Of a stretch of DNA of 38,907 nucleotides, positions 23,901-33,600 are shown piece after piece. The translations under genes and the position numbers were made by a program. Within the stretch, counting starts at the first letter, position 1. Every line of letters begins with the position of its first letter. The DNA lies in assembly GCA_019694465.1 (NCBI GenBank), contig JAIBBV010000038.1, positions 1 to 38,907 on the forward strand, given 5' to 3'. This DNA is from Oligoflexia bacterium (GTDB taxonomy: Bacteria; Bdellovibrionota_C; UBA2361; JAFLCA01). The notes under the pieces are model-generated. The model had not been told where the DNA came from. It saw nothing but the letters and a program-made list of their open reading frames with translations, and made no database searches.

Positions 23901-25353
23901 TGTACCACACGCCATTTTCAGCGCATTTGGCGATTTCAAGCGGAGTGTGAATTCCACCTGTCTGACGGAACGAGGCCACCAGCTCGGCTATGCTATCAGG
24001 ACTGAGGTGAACACGTGGGTTATGTGGATGTAAGGAAAGACGCTCCATCGCGATGAGCTGAGTTGCTTCTGGTCGCTCAGGCCTGGGATCTCCATCGATA
24101 TATATTGCTGGTAGTATAGACGCATTGCCTGGAACTGCTCCCTCCGGCAACTGGTTAGAACTTATCAGATGGCCTGAGCTAACCTGAGCAGCGGAAAGAC
24201 TACGCAAAGGGGCGCCTGCCGCTGTCGCTTCACCACCCTCACCAATAATTACAGGCAAGGCCTCTAATGCAGCGACCCCTGTTTGCAGACCGGCACTGGG
24301 CGACACTGGCACCAGAACACTGCTTTCAGCAACAGATCCTTTCACAGCCACAAAACCAGCCGCCGCGAGCGCACTAGGGCTGACACTCACTTCTTCATGA
24401 ATCAATATGCTGGCTTCCAGGCCGGGATGAACGCTAGCCAAGAGGCGATCTACTGTGTCGCCAAAAAGCGGCACTGCATTAGGATAAGTTTCAATAATCG
24501 TCCTAAGGCGCTTGGCAATCTCTCCTGCGCGCTGACAAACACGACTTTCAGTTAGCTCTAGCTCGCGGCCAACCTCGGCCATCGAGGCACCGTCAATGCA
24601 ATAACGCCTGATAATAAATTGATCTTGGGCCGGCAATCCACGCATAACGAAGGCCCAAAATTCGTCACGGCCAACTCTCTCATGCGGTGATATCTCCCTT
24701 GGATCGGCAAAGTCATCAATAATGGCCTGAGGCTCGTCTGGCCCACCTTCGCTATGGGTGTCTAAAGCAACTGTGTCCGCGATGCGCAAGGAAGCTCGCA
24801 TTTCAGCTAGTTCAGCTGGTGTCAGATCCAGCGCAGAACAGATATCATCATCAGTAGCAATCACCCCGCCCTCAACAAGTAACTTCTCGGTGATTACTTC
24901 GATTTCTCGTTGCCGACCTCGCGAAAGACGCGCCGCCAGGTCCATTTCGCGGATTCCATCCAACATTCCGCCCCTGACATTGTGCGCAGCATAAGTGGAA
25001 AAGCGAATTCCAAGGCTAGGATCGAAGCTGAGTAACGCTTTTTCCAAGCGCATATAGCCGTAACTCACCAGGTCAGTTGCGTCGAAGATTGGTGATCGGG
25101 CAAGTTGTTGAAGAAAGGTATCCGCGCAGATCTCAAGCATGGGCATGCAGGCACTGACAATCTCATCGCGCAGAGCTAGAGATCTTGAATGCTGATACTC
25201 AGCAACTTTTGCGCTTAGGGCATCAAGTTTCGTAAACTGATTGCCGACTTTGGTATCCTCGATATCGGCGCCGTCAGCGGGCACAACAGGCTCGACATGC
25301 TCGCGAACAGGAGCGGATTCGGGGACAGAACTTTTACCTACAGTTGGACGCAA
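20911..25353 (-). CDS. Sigma factor (FliA/WhiG type) fused to two ParB-like modules
   Basis: The 1480-residue protein joins domains not normally found together. Residues about 55-145 match sigma regions 2.1-2.4 (TDLVSYGYMRLEKALLSFD, then RFSTYAAHNVRGGMLDGIRE), 150-200 region 3, and 230-288 region 4 with an intact helix-turn-helix (MAEVGRELELTESRVCQRAG); the order and spacing are those of FliA/WhiG. Residues about 415-600 are a ParB domain: HPHNPRVHL, YILGGARRFLAS at 484-495, DNEGH at 524-528, HTH, LLALPAEVQEIL. Residues about 1058-1265 repeat it: HPWNPRKTF, PLSGHRRLMAC, NEQHE, LLTLPDEVQAQV. The stretches after each ParB part also share a motif (RELISIGIPLD at 896; RELMAVGMRLD at 1362). No signal peptide or membrane helix. 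The start is TTG at 25353 with a weak GAGAG upstream; a downstream start is possible but would still keep the sigma part. Function unknown; see findings. Confidence 0.88.
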   Translation of the reverse strand: MRPTVGKSSVPESAPVREHVEPVVPADGADIEDTKVGNQFTKLDALSAKVAEYQHSRSLALRDEIVSACMPMLEICADTFLQQLARSPIFDATDLVSYGYMRLEKALLSFDPSLGIRFSTYAAHNVRGGMLDGIREMDLAARLSRGRQREIEVITEKLLVEGGVIATDDDICSALDLTPAELAEMRASLRIADTVALDTHSEGGPDEPQAIIDDFADPREISPHERVGRDEFWAFVMRGLPAQDQFIIRRYCIDGASMAEVGRELELTESRVCQRAGEIAKRLRTIIETYPNAVPLFGDTVDRLLASVHPGLEASILIHEEVSVSPSALAAAGFVAVKGSVAESSVLVPVSPSAGLQTGVAALEALPVIIGEGGEATAAGAPLRSLSAAQVSSGHLISSNQLPEGAVPGNASILPAIYIDGDPRPERPEATQLIAMERLSLHPHNPRVHLSPDSIAELVASFRQTGGIHTPLEIAKCAENGVWYILGGARRFLASQESGYTLLPCHVEPRALPSAEIFRRLLVDNEGHDKPASLDLARAYQAFIDVTQLPFAQAAKALSVKPAVMSRLLSLLALPAEVQEILRRGELSDAAGEVLARCGRGEREIRSIARDAVAGAWSLRQLKEALTVEKPTLARGASARVQASAGPGESLGATSFWIGGETAAQVGIEVKGNSKPTRAEIAAILWAAVRSAAASAPRSREITGRAATPIVAQPENGLQQLSPLREVSALLASRPNAVAELAKVFGDKVFVKRGSEWFVSAETALALGRPVDERGLKRLKIPVTSETMGLMKASDPAQTSGSPKITFVSLLVLWGSNLAALQGQDTRKFYTDQLGEFDSTRQSGVEGRVLRQDLMPRIRAAHAAFAKHLLPLAEVEIAAKKVALRGTPSAVTAHERELISIGIPLDSSLKTKFAAWQSQSSPDESLTTTADLWNVERLKAFWGHCQVQVLAAARGNADAMLGPRELVHVWLPPEFRGSGPRVAQASKILARFDQLHAQCDLIGKPSTQAVVAASQEQAGAGKDEAVLEILNPVAAPSLAIEAKSLPDGARVAAAPSLAAVYVDGHPHWEASGTIQLLDIRSVSPHPWNPRKTFSREKLEQLKAEIQTEGGLLKPILVYQASDVSIHPLSGHRRLMACTELGYSLIPCRLIPGSLDPALVLKSLIVTNEQHERPAPIDTARSYFEFMRLGGVSPQEAAARLGKNSDDFMRALSLLTLPDEVQAQVNQGAIPEPVALALARYNGTPDAVTKLATRIVSQGMTVAAVERLVDTSRPRFVADHMPDRRSEYEFSVAAPRRATVRLSTALGALDAHGVSLALQVAFSKSVQQFSAAQVQAVKLAGGGACVEPERARRVLEPTVMSLRELMAVGMRLDPGFEAFYRGWRELKIRRGATLPELAMGQFILQEVQQYFVDAAAALRTYLSTPGARADIGKPKLTEILVYSSRIAGLAHREKLRDFDIQRELDQNRRAVEAHVETLARV

Positions 25354-25649
25354 GGTTTACAACTCTCGAACACAAAATCAAAGCTAGCCCCCGAGCGACA
25401 CTCCCTCGACACAAGGCCAATGAACACTCAAGAAATTGAGGAGTACTAGACTGGGGAGAGAAAGAACAGGGTTCTCTAACCGGTTTGGCTCAAATGGACA
25501 CGCTTAAACAGCAACCACCGATCGAAGAGGCTAGAGTACAACCGCCTATAATCTCAATCAATAGCGAGTTACTAATTCGCTCAGGGCTTAAATTAGCTGT
25601 TTTCAAGGACCTGCCTAGGTCAGCTTGGCCCGACCTTGATTTGTATCGA
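25354..25649. other. Intergenic region upstream of the sigma-ParB gene
   Basis: This region should contain the promoter of the sigma-ParB gene. I see AGAGAA/TTCTCT (6-bp stem around 25459-25479) but no convincing -35/-10 pair or T-tract. A plus-strand frame (25485-25802) crosses the region and the repeat that follows; it lacks a ribosome site and runs into the clpB 3' end, so it is not called as a gene. Confidence 0.35.
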
Positions 25650-25729
25650 GGCATGGGCACTTTGGGCCCCATGCCGAGATCGGAGCGATTCAAAAATGGG
25701 CAGGAGCCTTTTATTGAAATTACTTGCAG
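25650..25729 (+). repeat. 80-bp repeat, copy 2 (partner at 4728-4807)
   Basis: Ungapped match to copy 1 at 72 of 80 positions, including an identical first 29 bases with the GCATGGG...CCCATGC hairpin. It lies 10 bp beyond the clpB stop, in the opposite orientation relative to that gene. The frame open in copy 1 is open here too (GMGTLGPMPRSERFKN and onward). Three of the eight differences are silent in that frame and two swap Ile-Phe for Phe-Ile. Confidence 0.8.
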
Positions 25730-25739
25730 CCAAGGGCGC

Positions 25740-28379
25740 TTAAGCAGCAGCTACGTTTTTCTGTTCCGCCAGCACCTTAACTTGGAGCGCCCCTGCTACT
25801 AGGTCAACCTGTATTTTTCCACCCTCCTGCACTTCATCTGCAATCAAGGCGCGACCTATCCTAGTCTCAAGTTCACGCTGCAAGTAGCGCTTCAGCGGTC
25901 TTGCACCGTAAACTGGATCAAATCCATTTTCAGCAATAAACTCTTTGGCCGCCTCAGTCACATCCAAAGAAATATGGCGATCGGCCAGACGAGCCCGCAC
26001 CTCTTGAAGCATTATATCTACGATTGAAGATATCTCGTCGATGCTTAGTGGCTTGAACAGAATTACCTCATCGATACGGTTTAAGAATTCAGGCCGGAAC
26101 TGCGACCGTAAATCCTTCATTACTGAATCGCGAGTCTTATCGCTAATCTTGCCCTCGGCTCCAATGCCACTCAGTAAGTGATGCGAGCCAATGTTCGATG
26201 TCATGATTACGACAGTGTTTTTAAAGTCGACCGTACGACCTTGTGAATCAGTAACACGACCATCATCGAGAATTTGCAATAGAACGTTAAAAACATCCGG
26301 GTGGGCTTTCTCGATCTCATCGAACAATAGAACCGAATAGGGCTTACGCCGTACTGCCTCAGTTAACTGGCCTCCCTCATCATAGCCAATATAGCCTGGG
26401 GGCGCGCCCAACATGCGCGAGACAGCGTGCTTTTCCATGTACTCGCTCATGTCAATGCGCACCATGTTATCTTCTGTGTCGAATAGAGCTCGCGCCAAGG
26501 TTTTTGCCAACTCGGTCTTACCAACGCCAGTGGGTCCCAAGAAAAGGAACGAACCAATTGGGCGACGCGGGTCTTTAATACCCGATCGTGCACGTATGAC
26601 CGCATCGGCTACAAGCTGTACAGCCTCATCTTGGCCGACCACGCGCTCGCGCAGGATGGCATCCAAACGCAATAGTTTCTGCTTTTCGCCTTCTACAAGC
26701 CGGGTCACTGGGATACCAGTCCAACGCGCCACAATTTCAGCAATCTCTTCCTCAGTAACCTCTTCACGCAATAGACGCTGCCCTCCCGCTGCGCCTGTAC
26801 CACTCAACTTGGACTCCTCCTGTTTAAGTTGCTTCTCAAGCTGTGGCAGTTTGCCGTGTTTTAGCTCAGCAGCCTTGTTTAGATCATATTCACGTTCGGC
26901 CTTTTGAATTGCGATCCGCAGGGTCTCGATTTGCTCGCGCAATCCTCGCACACGTTGAATAGCGGCTTTTTCGCCCTCCCACTGAGCTTTCATGGAGGCT
27001 GAATTTGCCTTTAACTCCCCAATTTCCTTGCGCAGCTCCTGCAGTTTATCAAGAGAGTGTTCATCTTTTTCTTTCTTCAGCGCAGCCTCTTCAATTTCTA
27101 ACTGCATGATGCGGCGCATTACTTCGTCGAGTTCAGCCGGCATACTGTCAATTTCTGTGCGAATTGTAGCGCAAGCTTCGTCGACTAAATCGATGGCCTT
27201 ATCTGGCAAAAATCGGTCAGAGATATAGCGGTTCGACAATATGGCTGCGCCAACCAAAGCATTATCTTGAATGCGCACCCCATGATGAACCTCAAAGCGC
27301 TCCTTAATACCACGCAGAATCGAAATGGTGTCTTCCACCGAAGGTTGATCGACCTGCACAGGCTGAAAGCGTCGCTCAAGCGCAGCATCCTTTTCTAAAT
27401 GCTTGCGGTATTCGTCTAGTGTTGTGGCCCCAATACAGTGAAGTTCACCACGCGCCAACATAGGCTTAAGCATATTGCCAGCGTCCATCGTGCCTTCTGC
27501 CTTACCGGCACCCACGATGGTATGCAGCTCATCAATAAAAAGAATAATACGCCCATCAGAATTTTTCACTTCCTGCAGCACGGCCTTGAGGCGTTCTTCA
27601 AACTCGCCGCGATATTTAGCGCCGGCAACCAAGGCTCCCATGTCTAACGAGAAGATTGTCTTGTCTTTGAGCCCCTCCGGAACGTCACCACGCACAATGC
27701 GCTGAGCCAATCCCTCTACTATAGCCGTCTTACCTACGCCGGGCTCTCCAATAAGCACCGGATTATTCTTGGTCTTGCGCGACAAGATGCGAATGGTGCG
27801 GCGAATCTCGGCATCTCGGCCTATCACCGGATCAAGCTTGCCTTTCTGAGCTTCCTGCACCAAGTCACGCCCATAGCGCTCAAGTGCCTGGTAGGTTTGT
27901 TCTGGATTTGCACTTTGAACACGCTGATTACCACGTACAGCGGTCAAGGCTTCCAAGAATCGCTCTCGCGAGACCTGCATGCTTTTCAATATCCTGCCAA
28001 CTCCGGTTTGAGAATCTTCATCGAACATGGCCAAGGCTAGATGTTCGACAGAAATGTATTCATCTTTGAGGCGCTTGGACTCCTCCTCAGCTCGCACAAG
28101 CAGGCGATTAAGGCGCTGCGTAAGGTAAATCGTCCCTGTACCAGCCCCAGGCCCGCTAACGCTAGCGCGTTTTTGCAGCTCAGCCTCGACCTCAGCTGTT
28201 AAGGGTGTCTCCGGTATTCCAATACGCGCGAACAGCTTTGGAATTAGTCCATCAGGCTGTTTCAGCAACGCTAAGAAAAGATGCTCACAATCAACCTCTT
28301 GATGCCCAAGCTTAACCGCACGGGCCTGCCCATCATGAAAAGCTTCTTGGCATTTCTGCGTAAAACGATTGATATCCAT
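25740..28379 (-). CDS. clpB: ClpB disaggregase
   Basis: ClpB is a hexameric AAA+ chaperone that extracts proteins from aggregates together with DnaK/DnaJ. The 879-residue length is typical. Residues 1-145 are the double Clp-N repeat, followed by NBD1 with Walker A GEPGVGKT at 211-218 and the pore loop [11 protein letters not shown], the long coiled-coil middle domain (about 405-530) that distinguishes ClpB from ClpA/ClpC, then NBD2 with [15 protein letters not shown] and the sensor/arginine region [12 protein letters not shown]. The ATG at 28379 follows GGGAGGGG and lies 11 bp after the cbpA stop, so both are one operon. Confidence 0.97.
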   Translation of the reverse strand: MDINRFTQKCQEAFHDGQARAVKLGHQEVDCEHLFLALLKQPDGLIPKLFARIGIPETPLTAEVEAELQKRASVSGPGAGTGTIYLTQRLNRLLVRAEEESKRLKDEYISVEHLALAMFDEDSQTGVGRILKSMQVSRERFLEALTAVRGNQRVQSANPEQTYQALERYGRDLVQEAQKGKLDPVIGRDAEIRRTIRILSRKTKNNPVLIGEPGVGKTAIVEGLAQRIVRGDVPEGLKDKTIFSLDMGALVAGAKYRGEFEERLKAVLQEVKNSDGRIILFIDELHTIVGAGKAEGTMDAGNMLKPMLARGELHCIGATTLDEYRKHLEKDAALERRFQPVQVDQPSVEDTISILRGIKERFEVHHGVRIQDNALVGAAILSNRYISDRFLPDKAIDLVDEACATIRTEIDSMPAELDEVMRRIMQLEIEEAALKKEKDEHSLDKLQELRKEIGELKANSASMKAQWEGEKAAIQRVRGLREQIETLRIAIQKAEREYDLNKAAELKHGKLPQLEKQLKQEESKLSGTGAAGGQRLLREEVTEEEIAEIVARWTGIPVTRLVEGEKQKLLRLDAILRERVVGQDEAVQLVADAVIRARSGIKDPRRPIGSFLFLGPTGVGKTELAKTLARALFDTEDNMVRIDMSEYMEKHAVSRMLGAPPGYIGYDEGGQLTEAVRRKPYSVLLFDEIEKAHPDVFNVLLQILDDGRVTDSQGRTVDFKNTVVIMTSNIGSHHLLSGIGAEGKISDKTRDSVMKDLRSQFRPEFLNRIDEVILFKPLSIDEISSIVDIMLQEVRARLADRHISLDVTEAAKEFIAENGFDPVYGARPLKRYLQRELETRIGRALIADEVQEGGKIQVDLVAGALQVKVLAEQKNVAAA

Positions 28380-28390
28380 ACCCCTCCCAC

Positions 28391-29344
28391 CTATGCCCTC
28401 GGATTAAACTTAGAAACCCCTGACAATTTCTTAAAAAGCTCACGCTCCTCGCTACTCGCCTCACGCGGCACCTGGATACGCAGTTCAACGAACAAGTCAC
28501 CCTGCTCACCATTCCCTATTGGCAGCCCCTTGCCACGCAATCGAAGACGCTGCCCACTTTGAGCCCCAGCAGGCACACTCAGAAGTACCTCACCACCAGG
28601 CGTCGCCACAGGAAGCTTGGCTCCAAAAACAGCCTCCCAAGGGGCCAAGTTAAGCGTTGTAGTGAGTGCCCCCTCTTGAACCTTATAGCGTGCATCGCTT
28701 TGAATCTTTACGCGCAAATGCAGGTCAGCATTAATACTAGACTTACGTCCAGAACCGCGTGCCGCGCCCTGTCCGGCAAGCCTAACCAAAGCACCGTCTT
28801 TGCTGCCAGCCGGAATTTTCACCCGCAACACTCGCCGCCCTTGAGGCCCCTCGATTGCGATCTCGCGTGAGCAACCATGCAGCGCCTCTTCAACCGACAC
28901 TGGAACCTCTAACTCATCTGCTGTCTGTGCACGCTCTCCTGCATGAAAGCCACCACTTTGCTCAAAATCAAAGTTAAATCCGGGTCTAGCACCCACAGCT
29001 GCACCGCCAAAGAGCATATCGAAGAAATCACTAAACCCGCTCATGTCTCCGAAGTTTGCGCCAGAGCCTCCAAAGCGGACCCCCTCCCAGCCCGGTGGTG
29101 GCTCAAAATTCTGGCCTGCCTTCCAATTGGCACCCAAAGCGTCATAGCGCTTGCGCTTCTCGGGATCCTTTAAAACTTCATAGGCTTCATTAATGTGCTT
29201 GAACTTCTCCTCCGCCGACTTTTCCTTGTTTACATCTGGGTGGTACTTACGCGCTAATTTGCGATAGGCCTTTTGAATATCGTCCTGCGAGGCGCTACGG
29301 CTGACCCCTAAAGTTTCGTAATAATCTTGAAAGCTTATGCCCAC
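28391..29344 (-). CDS. cbpA: CbpA-type J-domain co-chaperone
   Basis: The J domain occupies residues 6-70 with the DnaK-activating HPD at 35-37 ([10 protein letters not shown]). A Gly/Phe-rich linker follows (about 90-140) and then two C-terminal peptide-binding barrels ([40 protein letters not shown]). The Cys-rich zinc finger of DnaJ is absent, which makes it CbpA-like. The start is GTG at 29344 with a perfect AGGAGG six bases upstream. It heads an operon with clpB, the expected pairing for disaggregation; dnaK is not in the window. Confidence 0.93.
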   Translation of the reverse strand: MGISFQDYYETLGVSRSASQDDIQKAYRKLARKYHPDVNKEKSAEEKFKHINEAYEVLKDPEKRKRYDALGANWKAGQNFEPPPGWEGVRFGGSGANFGDMSGFSDFFDMLFGGAAVGARPGFNFDFEQSGGFHAGERAQTADELEVPVSVEEALHGCSREIAIEGPQGRRVLRVKIPAGSKDGALVRLAGQGAARGSGRKSSINADLHLRVKIQSDARYKVQEGALTTTLNLAPWEAVFGAKLPVATPGGEVLLSVPAGAQSGQRLRLRGKGLPIGNGEQGDLFVELRIQVPREASSEERELFKKLSGVSKFNPRA

Positions 29345-29369
29345 GAAAAACCTCCTGTCGTTCCGTTAA

Positions 29370-29397
29370 TTTATAAGCACGAATTAGAAATTTTCAA
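29370..29397 (-). promoter_or_regulatory. Promoter of the cbpA-clpB operon
   Basis: On the minus strand TTGAAA (complement of 29392-29397) and TATAAA (complement of 29370-29375) are 16 bases apart, placing the start near 29363, about 20 bases before the GTG. The TTGAAA would also suit a heat-shock sigma -35, but the -10 is vegetative in type. No CIRCE element is seen. Confidence 0.55.
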
Positions 29398-29491
29398 CCG
29401 CCTAGATTTGCGATAGGTAGGCACACCTACTCATAAAAATAAGCCCGCATATGTTGCAATTCCGTGGATAAGTGGCCCATAACCCTGACAT

Positions 29492-30319
29492 ATGCCAACC
29501 CCTAATGGCCCCGCACCAACGCCTGAACCAACGCTCTCGGAATTCCGGGCAACAGTGGCAACTTTCGTTGCGGGCCACTCGTATGGGATTTGCTATTCTG
29601 GTGGTCAGTATGAAATCGAAGTTACTCAAGAGCCGATTACTGGGGCTATTTACATAAATGTAGTGGACTTTTTGGGCGACCTTTTTAATCCCGCCCAAAA
29701 CGCGGAGTCCGGCGTTTGGGCCTACACTATAACTGCTGATGCACAGAGACTACCGCAGACTGTGGCGTTCTCTCCGGGCGAAAGAGGCGAGAACCTTACA
29801 GAGCTTCCACTGGAGCAAGGGCCACTAACCTGGCAGGCCCTAAATGAGATTCTCATGACAACTCAACGGCACCCGACTGCGTTGGATCTTTTGGCCATGG
29901 TGGCAGGATCTGGCGCCACACGCTTAGCCGATCAACCGGTGGATTCCACGGACGTTATTGCTGCAGCAAAGGCCCTACTTGTTAGATCTTTCCATCCTGC
30001 TGCCGATGAGCCACTCACTCCTTCCATCTATTGGAGCCCCGCACTCGACAGGTTTAGAGTTCCTCAGATCTGCCTGGTAGCTGAAGGCTATGAACAGTAC
30101 TCGCCAGAGTCTAACCCTAAGAAAATTAGCCCAGCGCTTGCGGAGAGGGTTGGTCAGATGAGCGTGATGCCAATGCTGTGCGTTAACTACCAGGGAAAAG
30201 AACACGTAATAGTCGGTGTGGTTACGGATCCTGCGCATGTCTTTATAGACGGCGACACTCTAGCTGGGCACAAGATAGCTGCGCTCTACCTAATGGATAT
30301 AAGTTACATAAGACTCTAG
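29492..30319 (+). CDS. Hypothetical protein, 275 residues
   Basis: I do not recognise this protein. It is divergent from cbpA-clpB. The first 18 residues are Pro/Thr-rich, then come mixed strands and helices (GICYSGGQYEIEV, GAIYINVVDFLGDLF, VWAYTITADAQRL). The C-terminal third has strand-like segments (MPMLCVNYQGKEHVIVGVV) and ends in IAALYLMDISYIRL. No signal peptide or membrane helix. The ATG at 29492 has no evident Shine-Dalgarno, so the start is uncertain. Long uninterrupted frame and ordinary composition support it as a gene. Confidence 0.6.
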   Translation: MPTPNGPAPTPEPTLSEFRATVATFVAGHSYGICYSGGQYEIEVTQEPITGAIYINVVDFLGDLFNPAQNAESGVWAYTITADAQRLPQTVAFSPGERGENLTELPLEQGPLTWQALNEILMTTQRHPTALDLLAMVAGSGATRLADQPVDSTDVIAAAKALLVRSFHPAADEPLTPSIYWSPALDRFRVPQICLVAEGYEQYSPESNPKKISPALAERVGQMSVMPMLCVNYQGKEHVIVGVVTDPAHVFIDGDTLAGHKIAALYLMDISYIRL

Positions 30320-30647
30320 CGCGCGCTTTTTGCGCACCTTTAGTAACTGGAATACCACCCTCTGTTAGCACGTATTAGTAACAAAGGCCGCTTGCTAGCC
30401 TAAGGCACTGAATATTCTATCACTTTCACCTAGGCACTAATGAGGCAATCACCCCTTAGGCGCTGGCATATTTCTTGATTCTATGGGGGCAGGTCCTTTG
30501 TGGTTTACGCCCTGTTTAGTCCCTAAAAAACCCAAGTCGAGTCTAGGAAACAAGCAGTAGCCCTCTTAAAAATCTGCTGCGCGTTTCTTGAAGTTCTAGA
30601 GCTAACCGGCGAATGCTAGATGGGGTTCCCGGAGGTAATGTAGTTAG
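30320..30647. promoter_or_regulatory. 328-bp leader region with a start-stop codon pair
   Basis: No ORF or known RNA is recognised. At its 3' end a perfect GGAGG (30631-30635) precedes ATG (30638-30640) which is immediately followed by TAG (30641-30643). The next gene's long frame opens at TTG 30648, four bases after that stop, in a different frame. The Shine-Dalgarno is thus best placed for the start-stop pair rather than for the long gene. The function, if any, could be ribosome loading for reinitiation. Confidence 0.4.
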
Positions 30648-33600
30648 TTGTCGGTTGTGTGGACGGTCAAGGTGAAATCTGTTTTTTCTCGAGCATCTCT
30701 TGTTAACTGCCTGTTGCTAGTCTTGCTATGGCAAGTTTTAGCAATCGAAAAATGTTATTCCCAGATCCCCTCTGGGCCAAGTTGGCAATTCGGAGTCAAC
30801 CCTAGTGCCCCTATCGCTTTTTCAGCGGTAGAGCGCTACCGCCGCAACGGGACAGCACCTTATGATTTCCAGTTAAGCAGCGGCCAACCGGTTGAGGCAA
30901 CGGCCTATGGCTTAAGCGCTTCTGACTTCACCGTATTTCATTCCTCCTGCCAAGTTTATCTTTATGTCCCAGGGCGAGTGGCAGCTAACCCAGTATTAAT
31001 TTTCCCGAAGCCTGAACACCAAAGTATGATCGATGCTCCGTATCAGCTCGGCTGTGCCACTGAGCTACGTTCAGGGCTTTCACGTCCAGTGCTATACGCC
31101 TCGTATGTTCATGACGTGACACGCTATGCCTCGCTTTCTAACGTCCCAATTAAAGGCGCGGACATTTATAGCTTTGACCTTCAACCCTTTTTAACAGATC
31201 CCAACTACAGTGGAGCAGTAAATGTGCGTCGGCTTACGACGCAGCCAACGAATCGCCTAGAATTCGCTACAAACCCTTCCCTAGCAGCGGCTTCGAATAT
31301 GAACTGGGGCGGTATCATGCATATGGGCGCCACAGAAATGGAAACCGACAAGGGGCGGTTCCTCGTCTTTACTAGCAACCGAGACACGCTTCAGAATTCG
31401 AATGGAAGCTTGATCGACAATTTTAACTTGTTTCAGGCTAAGATTTTGCCTGATGGCTCGATCGGGCACATTAACCGCTTTCAGTATTACACTACAACAT
31501 CTGCAGCAAGTGCATTCAATTTGCGAGACGGGATTGGATTCTCAATTCAGGACCGCATTGCAGATCATCGGCACTGGGTTTTACAAGCCGTCTCCGCCAA
31601 TGGTGTTTGGGATCCCCTGTTTGGATACGGCACTCAGTCCGGGATGGCAAACCACCTGGCGACCCTCTACTCAGCAGTGCCAGGAGATACCACAGGAGCT
31701 TTCGACTATGTCATAAGCACACAGTACTACAGCCGCATCTTTAACAACGGCTTCGGCGCTCTAAGTGGCGCGCCGCTAGCACTAAAGGGCGTGAATAACA
31801 ACGATACCCCCGGAGGATTTGGAACATATCAGCCCACGCAGGCGGGCTCTGGAATGCTTACTTTGAATATAGCCGCGAATGAGGATCAACCCAGCTGGGA
31901 CCAAAATACCGGCCAGGTTATTGGAAAGATGTCAACTCCAGCTGCGGGCCGCCCGGGGGAATTCTATGCGGCATACTCTCCGACCTGCGCAAATACACGC
32001 AATCTCACTGATGGCTGCTGGGCCTTGAACAGCAGCTTAGGGCGCTATCACTCTCACATTGTATTGCGCACCGGACTGGTTGACTCACAGGGGCGCCTTG
32101 TTGGAGTAGACCCCAGAAACACTAGCGTGTGGGCCCCTGTAATTAAGGATACGAACAAATATTACAGTCTAGTTTTCCCAACCCCTATGCTTACGTGGGT
32201 TGAAAGGACATCCGCCCCTCCACACTATGGAACGACTTGGGCCTCAGCAACTGGCGAACCAGTAGCGATGGTGGGGACATCAGATGCATCGAACACTGAC
32301 CGTGAGCCTCTGGAGTGCTCGATTATTCTTAATCCGCCAGCCATTGATAGTAACGTGTGGAGGTCTTCAAGCTTTCAGAATCAGCGCGAACTAGGGTTAA
32401 GTGCTCATTCCCCACTTATGTGGGTAAGAGATCCATCCAAGATCTCGCGCTCAGCGCAGGATTCGGTTTGCAATACTCCGCTGCACCCCGGAGATGTGGG
32501 CTGGATGGAAATTGCCATTACTAGCGAAAAAACTGACACCACCCGTTTAAATCCAATAGCGAGCAGCACTGAAATCGAGCGCAGCCTAGGAGTTGTCAGG
32601 GTGGGCGTGCCATTTAACGGTGGGATCGATAGCTCCTTCTCAGCTTTTATTCCTTCTGATCAGCCTTATAAGTTCCGCCCACTACATCCAGTTACAGGAC
32701 TGGGCATGATTAACCACGATGGCTGGCATTCGCCTAAGCCAGGAGAAAAGCGTGTGGGCTGCGGAGGCTGCCATAACCATAAGCTTAACGCTGCAGTCCC
32801 ATGGCAAGGCACGCGGGCCAGCCAACCGACTTACCGCCCGGCTGAGTTGATGAACGTTACCCCCTATATTCGCTACGACGCGCAGTGCAATGCGGTGGAA
32901 GATCTTGATCCAAATCCTACTAGACAAAACCCGAAGTGGACTAACTTATTCCCTAAAGTTCAGCAGTACTGCGGTAATTGCCACGCCACAGGACAAAACG
33001 GAGAGCCTGCATTTGTCGTGAGTACCGCAAATGCAACATATGATGCGCTTGTAAATACGCCCAACAGATTAAATAGTTCAGTTGGCTCTGACTCGACGCG
33101 TGCAAGGCAGTGGGCTATTCCTCGCATGGCTATGATGAGTCTTGCTTGTATGGCTGCGCGCGGAGAGAGGACTGATGGTCGCGACAATACCTTCTATCTT
33201 GCGCACCAGGACCTTGATTTTCACCTCTCGCCGATTCATGCCAGCATTGGTCTCTGTAGTGGCAATCACCCTGATGGTCTAGCAGCCGCGAACTTTGTAT
33301 ATGACTTTTGCCGTTGGATTGATACAGGCGCGCATAACGATGCAACTTACACCAATCAGCAAATTGATTTCGACCGCTTCCACCCCTCAGTTACCGGTGC
33401 ACTCCTTGACCGCCCAGGCTGCACAAGCGCCCAAGGACTAAGGGTGGGATTCTGGGATGATTCTGGTTATATCCAGAGCATCGAGGTGAAAGGCGTACCT
33501 GCTGGTAGCTCACAAGGTTTTGATGTTGTGCGAGCTCCGGCTGGCGGATTGCAGAATGGCTTTGAGACGTTCACAGAAATTTCACAGTTGGGAGACGATG

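Noticed and set aside
20911..25353. Frameshifted fusion of separate sigma and parB genes
   Set aside because: The frame is continuous for 1480 codons with linkers of ordinary composition between domains; no in-frame ribosome site was evident at the domain boundaries.
25485..25802. 105-residue plus-strand ORF containing the second 80-bp repeat
   Set aside because: No Shine-Dalgarno, and its last third is antisense to clpB. Only the repeat part has frame conservation, which is reported as a finding instead.
30320..30647. Riboswitch such as a cyclic-di-GMP aptamer
   Set aside because: I looked for conserved aptamer cores and found no convincing match.
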